Below, one piece after another: positions 31,632 through 45,500 of a stretch of 64,000 bases of DNA (positions are counted from its first letter, which is position 1; each line of letters begins with the position of its first letter). Position numbers and translations under genes: made by a program. The stretch lies in NCBI RefSeq assembly GCF_009870125.1, contig NC_046683.1, forward strand, positions 66,045,869 through 66,109,868, in the 5' to 3' direction. Below the pieces are notes generated by a model that was given only the letters and a program-made list of their open reading frames with translations, was not told the origin of the DNA and made no database searches. The stretch comes from Drosophila pseudoobscura. Lineage: Eukaryota > Arthropoda > Insecta > Diptera > Drosophilidae.

Positions 31632-34600
31632 CTAGGAGGGCGTGGAGTACCAGCCGGTGGCCGGGCTGCCCTTGTGGTACAGATGGAAGCTGGAGTGCGG
31701 GGCAAAGTACTGCGCCTGCTCCAGGTTGCTGTAGGTGACGCCACCCTCGGTGGTTGTGGTGCTCGTGCTGGTGGCATGACCGTGCGGATGCGGATGCGGG
31801 TGCATCGTGGCAGTGTATGCCTGCGGCTTCAGGGGCAGCGTGGCGGGGGCGCCGTCAACGGATGGAGCCACGTACTGTCCTCGCAGGGGATCGGCGTACT
31901 CGTAGCCACCGCCGTTGCTGCCCAGGATGGGGGCGGAGGAGGGCGGCACCTTGCCGGAGTTGTTGGAGTCTCGCGGGGAGACAGAGCTGGGCGGCGTCAT
32001 GGCGTTGTGGTAGTCAATGGAGCTGTGATAGCCGCCGTAGGTGGACACCAGATTGGTGAAGGCATCGGACGAGCTCTTCTGGGGATGCACCCCGGCGGCG
32101 GAGGCGGCTGAGTGGAGCTGCAGGTATTGGTTCTCGTATGAGGACTCGCTGCCAGGCGGCGTGGGCAGCGGACCCGTCTGCTGCTCGCCGTAGAACACCC
32201 CGGGACCGACTCCAGTGGGCGTCTGTCGGGCCGTCGCCCGGATCACGCTCTCCCGATTGGCGTACAGCTGCCGGAGCAGGGCCGTGGCCGGCATGGGGGC
32301 GGGTGGCTGTTGGTAGGGCGTTCCGATCCACTGGATCGTGCTGCTCTTCTCGTTGGGATCGATCTGCTGTTGCTGCTGCTGCTGCTGCTGTTGCTGCTGG
32401 TGCGCCTGGTGCTGCTGCTTGATGAGAGAATCCGCACTGAAGTCGGTGCTCGGCTGCGACACGGCCACGGACACAGACACTGGTGATGGCAGGTGCTTGG
32501 ACATCGCGTGCTCCAGATCCTTGACTGCCGAATCGGCTGCAGGCTCGTCCACAATGGAGGGCAGGCGACTCCTTGGCTGAGACTCCTCCATGGCCGGTAG
32601 CTTGGCCATCGGCTGCTCGACATTCACCTGCTCCTCCTCCGCCTGCTGTGCCGCCTTGGTCTTCCTCTTTCGCTTGGTTGTGGTCCCACCACTCGTCGTG
32701 CTGCCAACGGGCGTTGGGGCGGGAACTGGCGTGGCCACAGTGGCTGGCAGGACGCCCACACCCGCCTCAATCTCCACTCCCAGCGGCGTTGGGCTGTCCT
32801 TGATCAGGGACAGGCTGCTCATGCTGCTGCCATGCGAGGCTGTGGCACTGCGTCCTCGTCCGCGGTGCGAGTGTCCCTCCGGGTCGGACTTCGAGTCCGT
32901 CAGCTTCATTTCCCCGGCACTCAAATGGCCATTGCCATCGCCCGCGGCATCGCCTCCCGGGGAGCCGCTGCTCTTGTCATTGCCCAGTCCCTCCTCGTTC
33001 TTGATGCTGTCCATGCTCGGCTCCAGCTGGCAGCAGTCCAGGATGAGGTTCTCGTTCTCCCGATTGCTATGACAGAAAGAGAGAAACAGCAGGTCTTAGT
33101 CGGCTGTCAGGCTTGGGTATGTTCCTGTATGTGCCACTTACCTGATCACATAGTTGACGCAAATGATGTTCTGCTCATCGGCGTTCTTGGTGCTGCAGAC
33201 GACGGTGGCGCATGTCTGGAGCCAGGTGTAGCCTCCACTCTTGTTCATCAGTCGGTAATAGCCCGTCAGCACTTGGCCCTTTTCGATCACTGATCCAGGG
33301 AAAAGGAGGCAAATTGGTAGGGGGTTAGGTTAGTGCTGGAATCCATCTCCAAGTACAGGAAAGCTGGTACTTACAATCCGAATGGCTCTTGCGCAGTCGG
33401 TTGGCGTCCTCCGCATGGCACAGGGAATACAGGCTCTTGTTCACCAGATCCTCGGGCGTATAGTCCAGTAGATCGGACACCCTAAACAGAGAACAGAGAC
33501 AGTTAGAGGAGGTTGCCAGAGCATAGCGTCCAAGTGAAGGCTTACCTTGGCTCGCAGTGAGCTACTTTTAGGTCAAAGTTCACGCGTGTCACGAACATAT
33601 CACACTCCAGGCGGATCTCGTGCACAGAGGGCGGTGGCAGGGCAATGGCCAGGGCCACCATGCCCAGGAGCGGAGGCTGCGACTTGCGGCTGTGCGAGAA
33701 TGTGTACTGGGGCCGGAGCTTGCAGAGGAGCAGGACGACCTGTAAAGGCACGAAAGAGGAGGCGGTCCTTGGGTTAGATATTGGATCGGACGGTGCTCAG
33801 AGATCAATGGAGTTCGGGATCTGTCATGATGGAGGCGGATGCAAGGCTTATCGCTATAGAAGGATTGCCAGAGTGGGAAGAAGCTTTACAGAGGATTGCA
33901 AGACCTGGTTCCGATTTGTTTCATTTTGATTTTTTCGGGGAATATTTCGGTGCACATTGGGAGAGGAGAGTTCGAGAAGCTCTGCCATCCCATACCGCGT
34001 TGATCCTAGATATATGATGAGTGGGAAGTGCAGAATGTTGAAGGTGGCAGTACGATCGCAATGATAGCTGTGTGATTGCTTGAATGATGGTTGATTGATG
34101 GATGGTTGAAGGTTGAATGCTGCTTCCGCACTATAGTTATTCGATACTGATCAATCTAAAATCAGTCAGTGGTTCGTTTGTTCTTTTGCAAACACAAAAA
34201 ATATATGGCCGAAATAGAATAAAACTTAAAAACGAACGCAGTCCTCAAAATAGTTTTGATTTTGCCTTGCATTTCATTTATGTTTTTTAATTTAAATTTA
34301 AATTTTGTTTTTTTTTGGTTTTTTTTTGTTTGTTTTTGTACTGATTTCAATTGATACGTACCGAATAGTTTGAGCCCGGATTCTTAACGTTTTTAGCGTT
34401 ATTGTTAGCGTTATTATTAGCGTTAGCGTTGTTGCAATTGCTGGTTGCATCGCTGGCCTGTAGATAAGCAGTGGATGGGATGGTAATACGTAAAACAGGT
34501 AATGCACAAGAATGCTACACACACAACAAAAACAGCTTTCTCTATGGGTTAGTCTTTCACAGTCGCTCACACTCCCCGTACAACAGCCCATAAAAGACCG

Positions 34601-37600
34601 CTTAGCCCCAAGGAAATACACAAAATACAACCGAAAAGAAGTACAGTTAGCTCTACTGCTACATAATGGTAAATGAAGAAACTGAAAGAAAGAACCAGAG
34701 AGGCTCACTGGGAGAGAGAGAGAGCGACAGAGAGAAATCTCAGCTCGAGGTGGAGCTAGGATTGAGAGCAAGGATTGGGAAACTCACCCGGTAGCCGGAG
34801 GACTTGAAGTGACATCCGCGCTTTGTCAGTGTGGACTTCATCCGAACACAGAAGCTCCGGTCGTAGCCCTTGTAGCCGCTCGTGGAGGCCTGCGTCATGG
34901 AGGCGGCCACTGAAAGGAGATCGCAAACAACAGAATGATTATAGAATGGTCGAAACTTCAGCAGATTTCTCTCTCTCCCCCAGGAATCGGTGCACCCGCC
35001 CTTCATCCCATTTTGTTGAGGGATGGGATCCATGACTCGGACTAGACTCACCATCGGGATTGTTCGTACCGTGTGTGCCACTGCCATCGTCGGAGGCGCC
35101 CGATGTGGGGGAGGCCAGGCCGGCGGCACCGCTGCCGCCACCTCCGCTGCCGGAGCTGCCTCCTCCGCCGCCGCCGCCGCCTCCGCCCCCACCGCTGGTG
35201 AGGCTCAGGCCCAGCTGGTCGGCAATCTCCGAGTGATCCGCCTGGTGGATGTAGTCGAATATGCTGCTGCCCGTCATCTCCACCTGCGAGAGGCCCAGGT
35301 AGATGGACACCGTCTCCGAAATGTAGAGGAAGCGCCCGTCTGCCGCCACGGCCAGAGCGAAGCCATCGAGGGACTGTGTGGTGCGAGAGGGAGAGGGGAA
35401 TCGTGAGCGTAATGATATGCACAAAATGGCTGCGGGTAGGTGCTCTCCGCCAGCACTGCTGCCATCCCGCTCTGGCGCACGCACTTACCTGCAGTATGTG
35501 GGTGCCCTGATGTTGCTCGAACAAATCAACAGCGGGACTGCGTCGAATGGCGGCACCTGCAATGCGAAGAGTGGGAAGAGTGGCGTGAATATGTGAACAA
35601 AACCGAAAGGGAGATAATAGAAGAGAAAAACATGTAAATACTTGGGATATTCGATAGGAGTGAAAGAGGGAGAGCAGGAGCTACGAACGTCCAACTATTT
35701 TAGTGGAATATCACGCTCTTCTCGGCAAAGGTCACATGTGTGAGGGACTCCGGGACTCCCCCTCCCCCCACCCTCGTCCCATTGAAAGCTTGACCCAACT
35801 CATAAATGATTCATTCCCCTGTAACACCATAGCACAACACTTCAGAGCAACTCCCATCCACTCCACTCTCATTCCACACACACACACACACAGACAGACA
35901 AAGACAACAACTTCCACTTCCAACCTGGACCAAGGACCAACGACCAAGGACCATAACCCATAGAGCGACCACAAGCCATGGATGGCATCATAAATATCCT
36001 AAAGAGTACTCGTACGATTGCGGCGTCCCTCAATATTTTCTCAGCTGATGCCCGATATGCGATGCCCAATTCCGGAGCATATTTATTTAATTCAATTATA
36101 GAATTTTACGATTATGGCTTGAGTAGGGAGAAGGGGAACGGGAGGGGGAGGGGGAACGAGAGGGGGCTTGACCAAGTAATAATTCGCACAAGTGCAAATC
36201 GCTTCGTATGAAGCACATTCATCCCGATCCCATCCCATCCCATCCCCTGGCCGTGGCCGTGGCCCTGCCCTAGCTGTCTGTGTGGTACACCCCACCCCCC
36301 CCACCATACCCCATACCACATACCCCGTGCCCTATACCGACTAAATCCCCAGCGATTTCCAATGCCACAACGCGATAAGTTGGCAAACAGTTTCCGCTTC
36401 CGCTTGCGCCTTTTTTCTTTGGCTTTGGCTTTGGCCATATGTGGCGCTCCCGGGGCTTTTGGGTTTTCTAGTGGATGAGAGGGGGGTGGGGGGGCCTTAA
36501 TGACCTTCAAGTCTGTGGCCCTACCAAATATTTTCTCTGCCTTTTTTGTGGATTGTGTGGGTCAAATTGAAGTGCTTTTTATTGCCCCGCAGCTTGTTGC
36601 ACCTCACCCCCTCGAACACTGGGTTTTCTGGGTTTAGTTTCGCATAATAATCCAATTGAATGGAAGAAGAAGGCGTTGCGTTGCGTTGCTCCCACTCCGC
36701 CCTCCCCTGCTCTGCTCTGCTCTGCTCTTTGTGTCCATACATAACGCCCCATTGATTTTGGATTATTTTTTTAGTGCCTTGACTACCTTTCTGGCCTTTT
36801 GATGGCCCCTGTCTCGTTTTTGGCTCTGCCACTTTGCCACTGCCAGCAGCTCCCACTCTCTAAAGCGCTGAGGCAGCCTTTGAATGGCGTCTGAGATGCA
36901 GAGAGAGAGGGAGAGGGAGAGGGAGAGACAGAGACCCATCCAACAGTCGTGGGCTGTCGTCGTGGAATGCCTTTTGACGTGACAATGCATTGTCGTCGTT
37001 GGAGCATGACGTGGAGCGCTCCCAGTGCGGAGTGGCATGGCATGAAAATGGATTCGGAATCGGAATCGGTTGACAATAAGTCTGTTGCTGTTGCCGTGTT
37101 GCCGTGCTGCCGTGTTGCTGTGTTGGGAAATTCACGCCATGAATTTGCTTTCAATGTTAGGCTTTAAACTGGAGGTTGAAATGTCGACAAACTCTACGGC
37201 TATGGCTCTGTGCACTGATAAGTGAGTCAGGGGGCATTGGAATATAGAAAGATTGCCAGGGGAAACGCAGCAAAATAAGCAGAGGTACTTTATTTAAGCT
37301 TGAAACTGATAACAGGCATAAGAGGTACAAAAAAGTCCACTATTCCATAGAAAATTCCCGAATCCACTTGGCATAATTCTCGAGACTTGTACCTGTACAC
37401 TTTTCAAGAACAGTAAACCCCATTCCATCGACATTTCCATAGCAAAATCGTTAAAGCCAAATCAATCACTTTAATGGGGCCTTCTGAAATTCCACAAACT
37501 GTCACAATGACACACTCGCCCACGGCTCGAAGACCCCCTCTACCCCATACCCCTCTGAGACGATGAGACCCCTCCAAAGCCACTATTTCTGACCAAAATG

Positions 37601-40600
37601 GCCGCGCATGCGCAGCAAATAAAAATAAATTGCGGCTTAATAGTGATTTTTTATGCAAATTCCGGCAAAAGCCCAAAACAAAACATACAAAAAAAAAAAC
37701 AATAAACTTTTTGCTTGCAAAACCAAAAATATTTAAGGTGCGCAAGCATAATTTTTGTCATAGAAAACAAAAAAAAAAATTAAAAAATAAACTGAAATTT
37801 TGATTTCACTTAAGGCTAAGACCCGCACCGCGCTCTTGCCTCTTCTGCTACACGAAATGTAGGCAAATGTGTTTCCTGCTTTCGGTTTTTATTGCCACTC
37901 ATTCTGCCCCCGCCTTTCCCCTTCTTGTTGGCCTCTTGGCCCCCCTCTCTACTCGATTTCCTCTCTAAGCCGCGATCCAATATGGCTGCCAATATGGCGA
38001 CCCTTCGGGGTACAGTCGCCGACAAATGCAAATGAGCAGAGTGGAAAATTTCACTGACTTTCACAGAAGGTTAACGGCTAATGGTAAATGGTCAATGGTT
38101 GATGTTTGATGGTTAATGCTTAACGGCTAATGGAAGATCTCTCTTTTTCGATCTTGTACTTACTTTTGAGCTTGCTGCTGCTGGAGGCCTCCCGCGTCCA
38201 TGGCGGATCCCCGTGTCCGGAGAAGTCCCTTAGCTTCAGATAGCTGATGGTCAGTCTTATGATGGAGGCCTTGTCCAGTTGGCTGGTGATGGCCGCCGGC
38301 AGGGGCAGCATTTTGGCCAACTCATAGAACTCGTAGTTCTCCTTGCCCCGTCTCGAACGTGCCGCATCCCGCGACTTTTCCTTGCGCAACTCCAGGATGC
38401 TGTGCAAGGGAGAGAGAAGACAACTGTCAGGCATACTCGCAAGATACAATATTTACTCAAAAGAATATGAAAGATACATAAGTAGACACTGACGAATGGC
38501 ACTGACACTGAGATGGCTAAATGCTAGAGCTGAGGATAGGTTCGAAGATCCGACGATCGACGAAGAGCTCTTTGGACACCTGTCAGCGCAGAGGTTTCGG
38601 CCATTTGTTTGGCCAACCCACGCCTTTGTGATCGAATGGTGTCAGAGAGCTCTTGACTAATTGCCACGCATTTGTCAGTCTTTCAGCGCTCTTTTAGGGA
38701 GAGAGAGGAGAGGTATGGTATGGTGTGGTGTGGTGTGGTGTGGTGTGGGGTTCTCCTAGGTCTTAGGACTGCAATTGTTCTCCACAGACAGTTTGTCTCT
38801 GCTATACAAATTGCATCCCATTTATCCAAGAGATTTCCCTTCGCTTCATGTGAGAGTTTTTCCAACTGATATTTTCATTATGGTCTGCTGGAAACTCTCT
38901 GAAATCTACCGCCCTGATCCGCATCTTTGTCTCTGTCCCATCTCTTTCCTTAAATGCATACATGGAAACTTTTCATTCACTAAACTTGCAAACAGTCCTA
39001 CAGTCGGCCTCCACCTCCTCCTCCTCCTCCTCCTCTTCTCTGAATGTGCTACAAAGTGCTGAGCCGCTTCTGCTTGGGTTATGGATCTCTGGGATATGGT
39101 TATGGATATGGATCTCTGCAACCTTCTGGCGGCTTTCGCTATCTGAGAGCGGCCATCTCTCAGAGAGGCATCTTCGTCAGAAAACTTGAGACTTTCAGGC
39201 TTCAAGCCTTCATAATTTACGTTTGTTGACAACTTCTTTGTTGTATGTTGGCTCGTATTGTTGCTGTTTTGACTGTTGCGTTGCAGTGAAATCTCTGCTG
39301 CGCTATAGACAAAAGTCCAGGGTATTACGGTTTGACGTTGAGGTACAGTTGAGGAGCCAATTGTGAGTATAGAAGGCTAGAAGGCTTAATGAAAGATTCC
39401 AATTTTGGACCCAGAATTTATCGAAATCTTAATGAACATCTCTTGATTTCAGGAGGAGTTCTCTTGGCATTCTTAAGAATGCCTCAAAGCTCATATTTTT
39501 CCTTTTGAGACTACACAACAGATTTACAAAACATTTACTGCTTGAATTGAAGTACGATTGTTCGATATGAACCTGAAATATACCCATAAGATAAGTATAA
39601 ATACCGCAAAAATACCCTGCAATAAATCTCATATCAAACCCCAGGACATCCATTTCTCTTCTCATAATTCATATCATTTCCCCCACGTCCTTCTTATTTC
39701 TTTGCATTCATCCCTAATAAATCCATTTCTTGAATCTTTCCTATCAATTGTCTACCCCTAAAACTTCCTTTCTTTCGTCCTTCGATTTGTACTTCCATTT
39801 CAACACCGACCCTTGGGTAGGGCATTCCTGAAGTCGGTGTGGGCCCACAACTAAACGACAGCTGTCTTCATTTTTGTACATTTTGTGGTCTTTTAAATTT
39901 ATTTTAATGCGCTCATCACCGGGCTTGAAGCTTCGTTTTGTGTGGCTTTATTTGAGCCGCGTCGGCTTCTGGCTCTGAAATTTCATCTTCGGATTTGGGG
40001 CTTCAACTTTGGCCGAGAGTCTCGGTCTCGGTCTCCGTCTACGTCTCCGTCTTGTCTGAGATTTGTATCTCCACTGCGGCCCGTCGTCGTCTCCGTCGTT
40101 GTGGGGCCATAAAAATATTTTTGATAATTAAAAAGAAACGCCGTCGTCTGCGCGGGGTTTTTTGCCACGGGCCAAGCCAGTTTTCCCTTTGCCTGCTGCC
40201 ACTTGCTTTTTGTTTAAAGAGCAACAATTTTAATTAGTTGTGTGGAAATTACACTAAAAGAGATGCCACACAGTACTCTCGTACCTGAGAGGTACATGCC
40301 GTAAACGATTTCCAAATAAAAACGATATGGTTCAAAAACCTCGCTGTGAAGCAGTGGGATTGTATCCCTCTTTTTCGCAAATTAAAAGGAAAAACATTAA
40401 TCTTCACATCATCAATATCGAAATGCCATTCAAATGAGGCACAAAGATGTTGCAAGAAGGGAGGTGGTTGCATTCCCTTGACAAATGATGCCACGGCCCC
40501 GTTTTAATTTCGCACAGAATTCGCCACTCTCTAACGTTGCGTACAAATTGCCTGTCATTAGCCTTAATTGCCTGAAAATCGAACAGCTGATCGGCATTAT

Positions 40601-42500
40601 CGCCTCAGTATTGGTGAGCTTTGAAAGCTCTCTATTGCTTCCAAAGAAATTTCCTCTCTTCAGGGGAATGTGTGCGTGGTGTGTCCCCTATCTGTGTGAA
40701 AGTTTCGCACAGAATATCTGTGCATCTTCGAAGGGTCCCTTTTTGGGTAGTAATGTAATTCTTTTCCACTTGATTGCTTTAGGTGAGCAAATATTTTTAT
40801 AGAGACTCAGATTCGATTCGATTAGCGGCTTAAGCCGGGAATTAAGGTAGCCTAAGCGGCTTACTGCGGTCAGAGAAGGGAGAAAGAAAGTCACCCAAGT
40901 CCTTCGTCTCTCTCTTTGTTTATCCTTCGGTTCACACAACAGAAATACAGGCGACACATAAAGGAATATGAGAGGGTGAGGTCCTTTGTCAAGGTTTATG
41001 GCCTGAAGGAGCAGAGAGTACCGTTACCGCTTTATCAGTTCTACTTTGTTTTTGTGTTTGAGATACTGTTAAAACTCAGCGGGACGGTAGAAATATCCTT
41101 TTGCTATCGAAATTCGTGGAAATTACAACAGGAATCGTATTGACAATCGCCTCCAATTGGAAGTAGATGATGGACAAGACGTTTCCTGATGATTTCTAGA
41201 AAATTTCCTTTGCAGAACTGACTGAAAATATTCCCGTCGTTGACGGGTTTTCATATCAAATCGAAATTTTATGAAATATCTTAAATGTATAGGCTAACAA
41301 TCATATGAAGAGTGTCACCTCAATAGTAGTTTCGAGAACTATGATAGAGTTTCTATAATTTGGTATGACTTTTATTCACAAAAATCGTGTCTTTTTAGCA
41401 GAAAATATAATTTTCTGAAAAAATTTTGGGTGATACTAGTTTCAACTGAATTTCTATAATAAAAGTGACCTTATGTTATCCTTAATGATTTTTGACATTT
41501 CTTCATCTCATGATAATAAATCTATGAAACTAAAGGAATAATCCTCTCCAGATTGTACTTAAATATAAATGGGAAGAACTAAGTAAGACTTTCTATGTTT
41601 CCCAATGATTTTAGATTAAAGCTTTTGCTAATTGAAATAATAATAGGCTAATACACTATTTATAAGGAAATAGAAAATAGATCCGCAAAAGAAGGTTTCC
41701 CATTACTCAAAGAGTTTTCCCCATTCGAATGGCTACCAATTTCCTCTAAGGTTCCTTCTCTGGATTCGTACTAACCCCGGTTCGATGGGCTGCTGTTGGG
41801 CATGCATTCCGGGTCCCCCCGGCTGATGCTGATTGGGCATTTTGTTGTATGGGGCCATGCCGCAGAGGTCCTGAGCGGGCACCATCCAACTGTGGGTGAA
41901 CGGCACCGTGGGCATCCCCAAGGACCCCATGGTGGCGGCCATGTGGGAGCCGGGATGACCGGGCGTCGGCTGCCGCTGATAGCCGGCATAGTCCATGGCC
42001 ACGGCTGCCTGATATGGCAACATAACGATCTTATGGGTGCTTAGGATCTGTAGAGGTAGTTCTTCTTCTTAGAGACAGAGTATATCGATGGATGTTCTGG
42101 CACTGGGTTTAACACATTTTTCACTATATATTGCACTTGGTTGAGGCTTGGGTTGAGTGGGGGATTTTGTGGGTACTTTTGAAGGTCAACAGCGGTGGTG
42201 CCTTGTCATCGACGTGTGCCGCATCCTTTTGTTGTCCTACACACGCGCGTACGTGTCTTCAATTATCCTTTGAGATAACCGTGGGGGCCGGGGCCGGGGA
42301 CCGGTACGGGGACTCACGCACGAGACACGGAGGAGTCGACTCTTCGATTGGAATTCAAATGAGGAGCGCGGCAATCGACGCGTCCGGCTAATTTATCGCC
42401 CGGAATCGGCACTTGGCACGTCGCTGGTCCGTCTCCGTCCGATGTGGAATATTGGCAACGGAATGAGGCGCAACCCAGAACTTGGACACGCACCGAAACG

Positions 42501-42531
<31 letters not shown>

Positions 42532-45500
42532 GGCGTGGGGGCCGTGGCGGTGGCGTACGTGAAACTGCACTTGAATGACGAGGCACGGAAAAAAATTACG
42601 GCTACGGTTACAGTTACGATGCGGCACGGACACGTCTACGTCCGTTGCTGTTGCTGGCGGAGCGAAGAATAATCCAGAGTCACGTTTCTCATCCGAAGAG
42701 GGAAAAAAACAACAGTACATCCCAGCAGCAGCCGTCAGCGTCGCTGCCCACGAAGCCCAGGCCCCACCATTCACCAGCAGAGTGACAGAGAAAGAGCGCT
42801 TACAATATTTTGGGGGTGACATCTTTGACTCGACACGAAGCCGAGGCCCTGGGACACGAAGAGCCCAGCCGAACATTCGTGTGTTCTGTGTGTGTGTGTG
42901 TGTGTGGGTGTGGGTGAGCACCTGACACAGCGTTCGGTCATGTACAGTGCGCGGCGGCACCAGTAGCATTTTAAGCAGCCTCACGCTCCAGATCGCTCTC
43001 TCGCTCTCTCTCTCTCTCTCGCATTCGCACTCGAACTCTGTCGCACAGGCACAGCATAAACCATGACTGTGTGTGTGTGTGTATGTGTGTGTGTGTGTGC
43101 GTGCAAATGGGCGGGACGTGACGTGCCGTCGAATCGGAATCGACATTGCGCGCATACGAAATGAGGCCGCCGAAGCGAGACAGAGCATCCCACTGCCTCT
43201 GTCCACATCCACGCTGCATGGGTGTGCGTGACAGAGCGAGATAGCTGGCTGGCACGTACATGCTGCAGACGCCGCATTGTAAACTGGTTGGCAGCGTCTC
43301 GCTCTGGCATAGGGTGGGCGAAGGCAGGCCCATCATTGCGTCTCGCTTGCGTTTATATACTAATGTGAGATGTGGTGGCGGGGGGGCTAAGCATAGCGGT
43401 GGACGACGGCGGGTAGTGGCGGAGTGGTGGAGCTTTTGTTTTGGGGCTGCCGTCACGCGCAGCAATTAGTTTACTTCTTTACACATTTGGGAATTTCTTT
43501 GGCTGCCTCTCTATCGCTCTCTCGTTCTCGCGCTGGCTCGGCGCTCTTCTGGTGCGTGGGTGTTGCCGTTTGCCTCGCTCTCTCCTTCTCCTTCTCATGC
43601 ATGCTTCTTCTGGTTTTTATGTGTGTTTGTGTATGTGACCGAAATGCCAATGACAACGCGACAAAACAGCCTATAGCTGGCCCCACTCTCTCCGCTCTCC
43701 GCTCCCCTGGCATCCTGTAAGCAGGCAGGCCCCTGGACCTCCTGGACAGGTAGAAGCTCTGTCTTCTAGGATTTCCTTGGAGGAGGAGGAGCAGGATGTG
43801 CAGGATGGGGGCGTTTTGTTATTCCAATCTCGCACAGACTGAAGCTGTCTCTTTTATGTGGCTGTTGGTATAGCAGCACCTCCACAGCACCCCACCGCAG
43901 GAATAAAGGAGGACCACACAAATGAAGCAAATGTGAGAAGGAGAGTCAACACCCTTTTAATTTGCAGCCATGGCGCTTGCCACAATCAAAAGATTGGCTG
44001 GAAAACATGAAAAGTGCTTCCTTGGAGGAGGGGTCGCCGAACAGACAATGATTGATATACGAACACCACAAGGAACGTTCTCTAAAGCGGACTGAAGGAC
44101 TGAAAAAGTAAAAACCCAATAGTGAAAAGTATCCATACATCACGCCTTGAGGATCAGAGAGATTTCTGTCTTGGAACGATAGGCAGGGTATCTATAGGAT
44201 TAATTGGAGTTCGAATTGATAGTTGCCTCATAAAGGAACAGAGGGAGACTATCTAAAAGATAGCCTCTTTTAGATTGTATTGTATCCACCTGTGTGTATC
44301 ATCGACATGTCAATCCATTATCCTTAACTTACAATCGATATCGCTGCTTTCATTCATTCATGTTTTCCCAAATCCAAAATCCCATTTCCTTTTTGGGTTA
44401 AACTAGAGCAAAGCAAAGTGTATTTCTTGGCCAAAACGACTTGCAATCCAGCCAGCCCCCCTCAATCCATTACGTAAACGTAACGTAACTGGAACATGTG
44501 TAGAAACCGAAACGTGATCGATTTCTTGAGCCTGAGTGGGAGAGGGACAAAAGAGCCAAAAGAGAGACAGAGAGAGAGAGAGAGAGAGAGTGAGACAAGT
44601 TGGTGTAGCGAATTCTCCCACAATTACGGCGGCGGCAATTGTGAATTTTAAAAAGGAAACGTGCCAAGTGCCACCGACCAGACCCCTGCAGGGGCCGCAG
44701 GGAGGGGGATTCTGCCCAGAGGAGAAAGAAGAAGAGCTGAAGCCGGGTGGAAGGTGGACAATGAATGAGGAACTGAAATTCATGCCCCGCGCCATAAAAA
44801 TCGAACGTGGGGCAAGGGACGTGGGATGCGTTCGTTCGCGCTTCCGGTTCCAGAGACAGTAGCAGCAGCAGCCCCGAGAGCTGTGTCCACGTCCGCGTCC
44901 AGACATCGAGCAGACATGACCATCATCATCGTCGTCATTGGACATCATCGTCGTTCGGGTGGGGACGGGACTCCTGTTGTAGGTCGGAAATTGGTAATGC
45001 GTGTGTGGACTCCATGTGGACTCTGATTTTGTGGACTCTGTGCCCTGAGGACAATGGGATGTGGACATGGACGTGGACATGGACGTGCAGCGATGCGTGT
45101 GGGCTGATTCCGTCCGAGGGGAAGGGGGTGGGTGGTGCTCGTCCGAAAGGTGCGTGCCGTTGCGAGTGCGTGCTGCGGGACATGAATGTTCATGTCGGTT
45201 TTCGGTTTTGGATTTGGTTTCATTTTCAGTTGCGTTTTGTTTTTGCCTTTTTCGAAAATATCGCCACAGAAAATGGTATTCCAGTCAGGAGCAGACTTTT
45301 ATGAATGAAAAGGAGAGGGGTTCACAGTGGGCTTCAGAGTGGGCTAGCTGGTGGCAGAGGAAGCACGCTTCTAAGCTTCAAGTGTCTGACGCACGTCTGG
45401 CGCTCTCTTCGGCACCGCCTCTCTTTCGCATATCACGTGCACGTACATATTGCCATGTGCAATACATCAAAATCGAAAGAACCGCAACAATGAAGTCGAG

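Noticed and set aside
31374..33293. Long plus-strand open frames opposite the last trh exons
   Set aside because: These are antisense shadows of the GC-rich trh coding sequence, with a Gly/Val/Cys-biased composition.
42388..43212. 274-codon minus-strand frame in trh intron 3
   Set aside because: It is carried by GT, CT and GA microsatellites and has Thr-His, Ser-Leu and Arg-Glu runs only.
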